From Chaenocephalus aceratus (Eukaryota > Chordata > Actinopteri > Perciformes > Channichthyidae), in the NCBI GenBank assembly GCA_023974075.1, contig CM043803.1, positions 1,275,495 to 1,339,494 of the forward strand: DNA of 64,000 bases, written 5' to 3'. Positions 48,401-60,100 of the stretch are shown here, one piece after another; position 1 is the stretch's first letter; every line of letters starts with the position of its first letter. Both the position numbers and the translations under genes were made by a program. The notes under the pieces are model-generated. The model did no database searches. It saw only the letters and a program-made list of their open reading frames with translations, and had not been told where the DNA came from.

Positions 48401-51130
48401 TAAAAACATTTTCTTACTCAATATCTTACCCTAAGCCTAACCATCCCTTTTATTTTAAATTGCATAATGTTTTTTTGCCGTCCGCGAGGAAAATAAATGG
48501 GGCTCAGAGCCTCAGAATACTGAAATCTGTATTTTTTGTCATCTTTTTTTCCTTCTAATTAGTTATTATTTGGTGCAGGCACGAAACATACTACCAATAT
48601 AAATACATTGCTTCTAAAATCGTTCTGTGTCAGAATACTGAAATCTGTATTTTTTTAAATCTCTTTTTCCTTCTAATTTGTTATTATTTACATTGCTTTT
48701 AAAATCGTTCTGTGTGACACGAAAAAAATGCGAAAATCGTGTTGGTGAACACAAATCAATAGATCCATTTCGTGACTATAACACGAAATGCTGTGAGACT
48801 GTGTTGAAATAACGGACATTCATTATTTTTTATATCAATAATGAATCAAAGATAAAGAGTTTAGTTCATTTCATAATATGTTTTAATTTAACAAGGTATC
48901 TGTTTATGTTGATAATGTAGGTTTTCAGGTATTGCTGGGGTATTTTGTCATATCGCAAACAAGCTAGGCTAGCTGTATCCCAATGTTTACAGTCTTCATG
49001 TTAAGCTAACCAGTAGCTGTAGCTTAATCTCACTCTCTGTAAAACAGTGATAAAGCCTTTATCTTAAAATGTTGAGCATTTCCTTTTAGCTTATTTAGTT
49101 TGAGTTTCATGCTAACTAAGACTTTAAGTTATCCTCAAGGCAAGCATTCAAATATTCTCATTTTCACCATGTATCCTGTTCTCTGAACCAGAAATAAAAG
49201 ACAAGATGTTTGTCTTTAGTGCTTTTTGTAGCATTCAAATACACAAATGCATCTTTTATTTTGTTGGTAACCTGGATGTTGCACATTTCTAGTTCATTCT
49301 TATGTGTGCTTCTTTTATATAAATGAAGGAAAACACATGTAAAGTTATGTCTCAGGTCTATAAAGTTCTTAATTTGTCCGGTGTGAGCGCCACAGACGGA
49401 GAGCAAAGGTACATAAGAATGTTTTTGTCTGTGTTTACACTAGGGACAATATTTGGCAGATGAATAGAGGGACAGCTTTGAAGTATAATGAGTCAGCATT
49501 TCTTTTAGTTGCATGTGTAGCCAGTCACCTGGACAGGCACCTCTTCAGCGTCTCCTGTGGAAAGACACAAAATGGACAGCCAAATGAAACACAGACCCCA
49601 TGACCTGGACTCTGTGTACTGAACCCCAGGGCCAACACGGAAAAGTTAAGCTGGGGACACAGGGCGGGACACACAGTTCTGTGGTTAGAGAGAGAGAGGA
49701 GGGAAAAAACTGCATCATGCAAAGCCTACTGCCGCCCACTCCAACACTAACTTAAACCTCATGTGGTAGCGTCTGATCCAAAATCGCATCGCACCGGAAA
49801 ACCTTCACACCAAACCATCCCAGCATGTGATTAAGCACTCAACGAGAGGAACATAACTGCACCACAGGCAAAAGTAGCCATCAGTGAGGGTGTCACTTCC
49901 CAGCCTTTAACTTCACTTTCATTTAACCTCATAGGTCAAGTGCTTCCAGTCACATATGTCCAAGGGAAGTTTTCAAAAACATATTATTTATATTAATTAT
50001 ACTGATTTTAAAGTACCATTTCAAGGGTCCTATTTGTAAGATTTGAACATATTTCTCTTTGCTGACTCCTAGTGGTAGTTTCATGGAAGACAGCAATGCT
50101 AAACTACCCACCCCATTCATCATCTAATGAGGGTTTAAGAGGTTTAGAAAAAAACCTCTTAAACTTTAAAAAAGCTCGCTCATATAAATGTTCCATATTT
50201 GATCTTAGCTAATAAATGTTCAAGCACAACTCCCTGTGTGACCAGGGTTCTTTTAGTCCTCATGCTAAACTAATCTTCTTCTGGCTTTAGTCTTATATTG
50301 TCAATAGTTTAGGTCTGCAACTTCTATTTTCATTGATTTTTTTCTTGGTTACAAGATTAGATATTTGGGTCCATTACATTTTAGGGAATGGTAAACAAAT
50401 GTTGGAGTGTTTCCCTACACCCAAGATGGCATCCTAAAAATGTAATTATCTGTGGAAAACTCAAGTTATTCAGTCGAATGTCATAGAAAAGTGTGAGAAC
50501 CAGAAAGTACTCATGGAATCAGATCGTTTTTACCTTTTTTTTCTCTTCAAAATGACTACAACCGATTATTCAATTATAATAAAGAGTTGCTGATTATCTT
50601 TAAATAGTTGATCAGGTCAGTTTGTAAGATGTGGAAATGATGATGATGTAGAGTCAGGTGGCAGTTACCTCTACTGCTGCGAGTTACGTCGGCCCTTTTT
50701 GTTTTTCTTTGACTTGACTTTGCAGCCACTCAAGGCGGTGCTGTCTCTCACTTGCTTTCCTTTCTGCTGAGGGGGAGATGCACACACTGCCTCTGGACGA
50801 TTGCGACTAGAGTCCATCCACCTGCAAGTAGACACGAGAAGAGAGTTAAGTTTGAGCTGCCAGTGAGGCTGTATCGTCTTGTTTTTAAGGTGCATCTCTT
50901 ACCTCCGCAATGGAGCTAGCTGGCACGTGCAGCCCCACGGGTTGTTAGTGAGGGTCAGGTTGGTGATGGCGATGCTGCTTAAATTCAGGCTTTTGGGAAG
51001 GAACTTTAGCTTGTTGTTGTCCAGGTTCAGTGTCTTGATTGCAGTCACACCAATGAACGCACCGTCAGAGAACTAGAACAAAAAGAGACATTACAAAAAC
51101 CATTACGCCTGGCTTACATAAACAAAAACG

Positions 51131-51194
<64 letters not shown>

Positions 51195-54100
51195 GCTAAC
51201 TAAGAGCTAATCTTGCATACAGTATGGGGCCCATCAGTCAGTGACTGTATGCTCAATGAACTCTTCTGGTTTCTGTAGATTATAAAAAGATAAAGGTTTT
51301 CTGACTGTTTTATTTATCGATGACTGCTTTCTCCTCTTAACTGGTAGGTAGGGGACGCAAGTGATCGACAATTAGCAAAATGCTAAAAAACGAGCATTGT
51401 ATTGGAGGCCACATTTTGTCTGTTAAAAACAGACATGCGTAGAAACTTTTTGTCTCATTTTGAATGGGAGCTGCTGCAGGTATATTATAAATAAGATATG
51501 TTCTTATTGACTAAAGTTAGACATAATATGAGGTGTTTAAATCTAGTTTTTCTATGCCTTGGCGGCCATCTTGACTGTAAGGAAGCTGGGAGCGACAGTT
51601 GAGTGAGATTCAACTCCTTTTGTTTGGAACGGTAGAGGGGGAAACTCCTGGTGAAGATCTGAACACTGTTGAATGGTGTTTTCTAGTTTATTTTTTGTGA
51701 ATGGCATCTTATCATATGATCATTCCAATGTAGGCCCTATAAGCAGTCAGCTACCATGCAAGGTGCTGGCATGGCCATAGGGAGCATTTTTGATTACGTT
51801 TGTTTCCTAAGGACACTTTCTAGCATGTGGACATTGATCTTGGGATAAAACATTGGAAAAAAGTACATGAATCGATGCAAACCTTCCTTAAAGCTATTGT
51901 AGTTCTGAGCTTATAGTGCATGCAGTGTTGATATAATCATGCTTCACACAGACCAACACATATCCTTGTGTGTGTCAGTCAAACCAGAGTTGGGGAATCT
52001 CTCCACTGTTTCTCTAGCATGAAAGCCTCCTCTCATCCTTCCTTCTGCAGCAGCACTTATGTAAACACTGACGGTCACTGACATCATGAGCACCTGAGAC
52101 TGCGAGGGTGCTAAAAGCTTCAGAGAGGTGCGAGGTGAACCCATCTCAGCGTGTCAAGTTGTGTGAAGGAAGAGGGAGAGGAGCCGAGCTTTGAAGGGCT
52201 GTTTCATGCGAGCCTGGAGGAGATGAGGCTGTTTGTAAATTTCCACTGAAGAGCGACGAGCAGCCCAGGCTCTGGTATTTTGAAGCAATGGAAGATGGAT
52301 GACTTCCAGAATGGCCGGGGTGTGTTCGCTCTCCGTCGTCTCCCTCTTTGCCAGGAAGGCTTGCAAAGGGCCCAATTGTCCATTCAACTGGGGCGATGGT
52401 AAGCTAAAAATACTCCTCTTCATGCACTGTGGAGCACCCTGCCTCTATTTACCTGTCTCCTCTCACCCCTCCTGACCTGTTTACAAGACCCTCTCGCTGA
52501 AAGTAGAGAACACACCTTGCTGAAAATAACACTTGTGTAATAATTAGACTCAGACATGCTTGGCGGAGGTCCAGCAAACAAAACGACTCTAAAAATATCT
52601 GCTGGAAAATTGTTTTTAATTTATTTTTTTTATTTTTTTTCCTGCTGCTTCCACCTGGCTCTCACACAGTCCCAGCGTGAGAAGGTTGTTGTTTTACTCC
52701 ATACCGTGGCACAGGTACACTCAAATATTGGATTAACCTCAAGCATGAAGCAAATGTGCACTCAGGAATGTCTGAGAATGTGTGGTATAGCATAGAGCTC
52801 GTACTGTATGTACGCTCATACTGAAGCTGTGTAGGATATGGTGGAATGGATGGATGTTGTACCGGCTAGAAACATGTGTCTCGTGTTTCTGATATCTGAA
52901 CATATATGTGGCAGATTTGAGTGTTCATGAGTTTGGATTTATTACCTCCACCAGGGTTGTTTTGCAGTTTGGTTTGTTTGTCAGCAGGATAACGGAAAAA
53001 CTTCTGGCTCGATTTGAAGTAGCATGGGCCAAGGAAGAACGCATCAAATGTTGGAGCTTAACTGAATAAGACGCACACTTTTTTTAAATTATGGAAACAG
53101 CCTTGGCACTTGCTAGCTGCCTTTCTATAGATGGATCTATAAAATGGATCCTGGATATCTTGGAAGACATCAGCTTCAGTGTCTTATGGAAGTACAATTA
53201 TGAAGTGCCTTGTAGCCGCCTTACGTATTAAAAGTTAAAGGTTCGGTTCACCCAAATTCCCCCGCAAAATACATATTGTTTATTGAGAGTTTGATTTAAT
53301 GCATATGTTTGCTAGATATTCTTGTTTTGTTTTATTGCCTATAAATCTTTTTATTATCTGATTGAACTGTTTTTTATTTTATTTATTCTTAACATGTTCT
53401 AAATCAATTATACTTTTTGCATATAAAAGATTGTTCAAGTTACATTTTTGAAATATGACATTTAGCAGCCTAAAACCCAAAGATATTCAATCCTATTAAA
53501 TAGAGTAAAGCAGCAAAATGGAGGTTGTTGGAGAAAGCTTCAGACATAAAACCAAAACGATTTATATGACTATACACCAACAATTTTATGTGATCATACC
53601 CTTTAAAACATGTTTCATGAAACAGAATTTCATGAGCGATAGTGTAGTGTTTGTCTGGTCAAAATAGATCTGACTATCTATCCAGCCAAATAGAGATGAA
53701 GCAGGATGACATAAACCAACTATACTGTAGAAGCATCCATTCACACACATGTAGGCCCTGTGTGATGCTGTTGGCTGCAGATAAGGGGGCGTGGATCGTT
53801 GGCGTGCCCATACATGTATATATGCTGATGGAATATGGTGGACACTGGTTTGCCAGACCAAAACAAATAAACTAATATGAAGACAGACACACACTAAAGC
53901 ATAGAGACCTTTCCATGAGATGAACTGATTTTAAACGTTTTTTCATCTCAAATGTATCACCATGAAACTTCCCTAGATGATTACTTTTAAAGTTATTATG
54001 TTTAAATATACAATCTAAGGAAAACATATCTATAAGGCAGGCTCAGTATCTCACCTTAAAGTCTAGTCTAGTAAATACCCAGTAACCCACAGACTGACCT

Positions 54101-57100
54101 TCTCCAGCCCCATGTTGTCCAGGTGTAGCTTCTCCATGTAGCGCCCAAAGCTCTGGAAGGCGATGTCTGGGATGGTCTTCATGGGGTTCTTCCCCAGCGT
54201 CAGTTCCTCCACCACGCGCAGTTTGCTCATCGCCGCGATGGGATAGGTGGACAGCCTGTTCCTCTCCAGGTGGAATATAGCCAGATTCTCCACCTCTGCC
54301 AGAGAGCCTGGCAGCAGCGTGGTCAGCTCGTTTCCGCTCATGTGCAGCCAGCGTAGGTTTTTGGCCCCCGTAAAGGTCCCCGGCCGCAGCTCCCGGAGCC
54401 GGTTGTCGTCCAGCTGCAGGATGAAGAGGTTGATCATGGGGGAGAAGACGCCCTTGGCGAGGTCGCTAATCTGATTCCCATCCAGGTAGAGGTAGGTGAG
54501 CTCCGTCAGGTCATCGAAGGCCCCGGGCTTGAGGCCGCTGATCTGGTTGTTGGACAGGTAGAGGTAGATGAGCTTCTTCAGCCCCTTGAAGGCCTGGGGC
54601 CCGATCTCCCTCAGCTGGCATTGCTGCATGTGCAGAGAGATGAGGCCCCTGCTGTCGGTGAAGGCCCCCGTGGGGATGCTGCCCAGGCTGTTCCTCTGCA
54701 GGTTCAGCAGGCGGGTGACCTCAGACACCCGGGGGATCTTCTTCAGCCCCACGCCGTCACAGATCACGTGCTGAAGGTCCCCGTGGCAGTGGCACAGGTT
54801 TGGGCACTGGCCCGGGGCTCCCTGCACCGCGAGGCCCAGGACCAGGATGGAGGTCCCAAACAGCAACCAGCTCACACAACGCATGCTGACGAACTCGCTG
54901 GTTCAGTAAGAATGTTTTCCGGTCATGTAGCAGAAGAAGAACACGCTGATGGTCCTGTGCAAAGTCTCCAATAGAAGATCTCTGAATAAGAAGAGCTGTT
55001 TGTGTTGAGGGAGAATCAGACGCAGAGAGAAGGTGAGGGACCGAGCGAAGGTGGGCGATGCACTTTGAGAGGAGGATGGCCTGTCAACAGAGCACACAGC
55101 ACTATTTATAACATTTACTTGAGGAAAAAAAAACCAGGAGGGCTTGCCAGAGTGTTGGAGTGAGAGGTTTGCAAGAGGAAGTCAAGTGTCTGTGAGAATT
55201 TAACCCTGAGTGAGCAGGAGGACGACGACACGGACACAGGCTCACTCTCTGCTGCATTTCTGCAAAACACCAAGGAAGGACTGACTTTCTGATAAACTGA
55301 TCAATGATGAGAGAATTGCACATGCTTAGTCCGAGAGTTGTCAACAAATATAGATTTATCAATATAGAATAACTCTGAATATTAAAAAACGATTTAAAAA
55401 AACGATTTTCTGCTCTTTTGGTACCGTATAGAATGGGAGGGATGAAACCCTCTTTAATGGTCTCACATGCAGAGCACACGGCACACACAGTGACATGTGT
55501 TCTCTGCTTGTAACCCACCCTAGTACCAGGAGTCTAGCACCAGGAGCCACTAGTGGGCAGCTAGTGCACAGCGCCCGGGGAACATACAGGCAGATGTATC
55601 TCTTTCTTCTCTTAGCCATACTTTTGCTAAAATAATGAGGATATTACTCAAACGTTTTGTAGACCATGTCTCCATAAAGCCCATAAGAATTTTTAAATAT
55701 GTTTTCAAATGAATTGATCTCAACAAAAAAAAAATAATATTTAAAGAAGAAATGCATGTTTTGTTTTTTACATGCATTTACTTGCTTTTCGAATACTTCC
55801 TCAAGAACACCATTTTTATTCATGCAAAACAGTCTGAATTATTGTAAATGTTCAGTACAGTAATTAAGCTGCTGTCTGCTACTCGCAGAATAATAAAAAA
55901 TAGCTCAAAATGTTAGAGCCTTGCTATATTTAACTTATTATTTTTATAAATGTAAATATTCCTTTTTCAATGTATCATATCCAGATTCCAGGATCATGAC
56001 CAGACTGCTCTTCTAGTGTTAGTTTACAGGTGAAAGTCTCCCAACGTGGCAGGTCAGACTCGATGTGTGCGGCGCCAGACGTCTCTATTGTTTTTCAGTC
56101 TGCGGTGGCAGGAAAGGAGCCGCTCCTGTGCAGCTGCTTTATAAGCCATAATAGTCTCCAGATGCCTGGCCAGCAGTGAGATGCTGTTTCAGGTCCTAAC
56201 AATTGCAGAAAGATACTTACAAAGGAAAGTCTTTAAATGCCACTTTACATTCCTCTGTGAATTATTTCTTTTGAAATGAGTGCGGTATTATGTAATGGTC
56301 CATTCAGGCAAACCTGTGAGTACTTAAAGGAATACTTCACCCCCAAAATGACTATTTTTGTATCAATTAGTCACACCTCTTGTTACCTTGAATTCTTGAG
56401 CAAAAGTTAGTTATTTATCGCATTCCTTCACGATGAGCGAATTATCAAAAAACATTGAAAACAATTGCGTACGCTTTTAATAGCAGCAAAATTATATTTA
56501 AAAAAATCCATTATGGAACTGTTACACAACTCGTACACTACATTCCAAGTCTTTTTTATCCCATCATATGTTCACTACTTACCAAACATCTGCATTTTGA
56601 TAACAATCTTACGCATCGCTGTCAAACAGATGCTTTGATATAGTTTTCTTTTGTTAAAGGGGCCCTATTGTGCTCATGTTCAGGTTCATATTAGTATGTA
56701 GTGCCTGCCCTGTGACAGGTTTCAATGTGTTAATGTTCAAAAAGCTCTTTATTATTCTCATACTGCCTGTGCTGCAGCAGCTCTTTTCACCCTGCTCTGA
56801 TTGGTTAGCTGGCCGGCTCTGTTGTGATTGGTCACCCTCTTAGCCTAACATGTACAATGTGTTTGAGCGCTAGCCAATAGAAGCGTGAGTGTTACATGGT
56901 GATGTCACTATGTTACTGAAGTAAACAAAGGAGTCCAATGGAGGTGTTTCAGGCAGGGGGGGGGGAGTGTGTGGGAGAGAAACTCCCTCTGGAGGGAACA
57001 CAGGGATTTGAGCCTTTTCAGACCATTGACATGCACTAAAAGCTATAACACACTACAGGAAGGGAACACTCAAAACCATAATAGGGCCCCTTTAAACCGA

Positions 57101-60100
57101 CCTGATTGACTTTAATTTAACAAAACCTCTCTTTGTTTTTGGATTCTGGAGACAAGTTGTCTTTAAGAATTCTAACACGCTACTGGTTTATATAAAAACA
57201 TCATTTGAAAGGTGTATTGCTTTAAGGTGCTCCCAGGTTTCAGAGGATTGAGTAACTTCAATTATAGCAATTGCAGCAGGACTTTGGAAAGCTGCTCGGG
57301 TCAGATTCAGGTGCTGCATTTATGAGATGGACGGACCCACACAGGATACTAGAATCTAGAGTTTACTTAACAAATCTCACATTTTAATGGGAATATCATC
57401 CTCCCAGATTTTCCAGGTAAAGTTCTCCGCTATTAAAATGCCTCTCTGAGCACAGCAACACATCTCTCTGGAAAAAGCTCAATCATTTCCTTTGTAATAA
57501 TGTAAAGCACAAGCAGGAAGTCTCAAAACAGTCATATTTAAGTAAGGAAGTTGAGTAAATATGGTGATGGTCAAAAATAAATATCTGTAACCATTTTGTA
57601 AGGCGATTAATCATTTGAGTAGTGCTGTAGGAACAAATGCCAAACACTTGGTTGTTTGTTGATCCTGCGTGGCTTTATGACGTGTTTTTGAAACCGTGTA
57701 CTGTACAACATGATAACATATGCAAGCACTGAAGACATTTTAGAAATTAAAGGAAGAACTATTTTTATTTGTCTGCCTTTTCACTGGATCTTTTATTATA
57801 TCTTTGTGTGCTATTGTGTTAACTTTTAATGTATCACTGTTGAGCCGTTTGAACTGCTTTCTGTGTATAAAAGGAGCCATGTAAACAAAGTTATTCATAT
57901 TAATAAGAATAATATTTTTTATATTTATTTTTTTGTGATTGACAGATTGGATACGGCACCACAGAGAACAGCCCTGTCACGTTCTGCGGGTTCCCGACAG
58001 ACAACCTGGAGAGGAAGTCTGAGACCGCCGGCTGCATCCTCGACCACTTGGAGGTACGTCAGACATCATGTACAAATACATTATTACAGTACCAGTCAAA
58101 TAAGGTTTTGAGGTTTGAGTATTTTCCATATTATGTTACTTCTTTCCACAACACCTCAGAAGAGTCTAACTCATACAATTGTTCAACAACTTTAGTTACT
58201 TCATAGATTAAAATCTTAACTAACACATTTATACAAATATGACAAACTCTCCAACATTACATAAAGTAGGTCAAATGTACTCCGTCAGCTGTAACATCCA
58301 AAAGCTGTTTGTGTTAAAGCCTCAGTTGTAATATTAAAATAATTAGATTTTCGTATTATAATACAAACTCTCTAAAAAGGGCCTTTACCACCCAACAAGT
58401 ACTTTCATATTTGAAGTACATTTTGTTACAACATTTGTACATTTACTGAAGTGAAGTATTGAATGTTACATAGGACTTAACTTGTAACCACTACACTGTG
58501 ATATTGTTGGATTCACTTGTGTAAAGTTCTGAGTACTTGTCATGTAGCAGAACTGTGGAAACAATGTGGTCCAAGTGATAGTTGATGTTTGAGTTACTCA
58601 GAAATACCTTCTATTTTCACTCGTTATTCTCATGAGCTTAGACAAAGAAAAACACTTTAGGTGCGGTGTAAAGCAAAAGATTTGCTGCTGACAAATCTTA
58701 AGTAACAAAATCGAGAAGAAGTATTTAAAGCTCAAATCAATGCCACAAATAATTCAGGATGTTCTGGAAGCAAAGAAAGATGTTTCTAAAAAGGTAGAAA
58801 CTGAGTGTATGTATATATACAAATGATATGCGTCACTACACATGGATTGTCATACCATAATTCCTTTGTGTATTAAATAACTAACATATAATGGTATGTT
58901 CCACAGGCTAAAGTGGTGAGCCCTACCACAGGACAGGTGATGCCGCTGGGGGAGACGGGGGAGGTCATGATCCGAGGGTACTGCGTGATGCTGGAGTACT
59001 GGGAGGACCAGGCCAAAACAGACGAGTGCATCTCTAAAGACGGCTGGTACAAGACCGGGTGAGAGGGAGCTGTCGGTGTATAGCTTGTTTTTATTTAAAA
59101 ATGTTTAAATCACAATGATGTCGTCCAGTTTTGATGTTTGAACGTTCCCTGCAGAGATATCGGCAGCTTGGATGCATTCGGCTACTGTAAGATCGAGGGC
59201 CGGATCAAAGACCTGATCATCAGAGGAGGAGAGAACATTTACCCTGCGGAGATCGAGCAGTTCCTGCACACACACCCCAAAGTCAAGGAGGCCCAGGTGA
59301 GCAGAGAACATGACAGAAACAAAGTCATAGATTTAAAGGAAAGAAAAGAATTCACACTTTTGTCCAGTTCAAGTATTTCATGCTAGAGGCATATATAAGG
59401 TCTATATTAGGTATATATAATTAACTTTTCTTAAGTTTATTTCTTTTTATCAGGAAATATTAAGGGTTTTGACCTTTTTGTTATTTATGTACTGTTAAAA
59501 TAAAATAAAAGATGTAGTGTTACATTTTCTGCTGGCAAAATGCAACACAAGACAACGTACTACAGCAGTTTAATGCCCAACCTAAAGCAAAAATAAAATA
59601 GATAAGAATGTTAAAATGTCTGTGATGCACCAGAAACAATGCTTCTCTCTTTTGCTGCTGCAGAGCTCCATTTGTTTTTGTTTTCCTCCCCAGGTGGTTG
59701 GAGTAGAGGATTCCCGGCTGGGTGAAGAAGTGTGCGCTTGCATCAAACTGGCAGACGGAGAGGATTGCACTGCAGAGGAAATCAAAGCTTACTGCAAAGG
59801 ACAGGTGAGGCCCAGTGTCCTTTATCATGTTTTATACTAAGATATCATATTTAAACCTTGTGCCTCACTTTGGACATGTGTGGCTTTTAGATTTGTCCTT
59901 TATTTTGGCTGTTTTGGAAGTTAAACATCAGCATCCTATAATGAGTCTTGGATAAACTAGGTATGATTATACAGACAGCTGGATACTTAACGACAGACAA
60001 TTCCCCATTGAACTTCTGATCCCATTGCCATTAAAGCATAAAAGCCGAATTATATTACAAAGGGATTTCAATGTTTTCTCCAGGCTTCAGCATCAGATTC

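Noticed and set aside
54247..54974. Open frames on the + strand over chad exon 1
   Set aside because: They are antisense shadows of the leucine-rich-repeat coding sequence.
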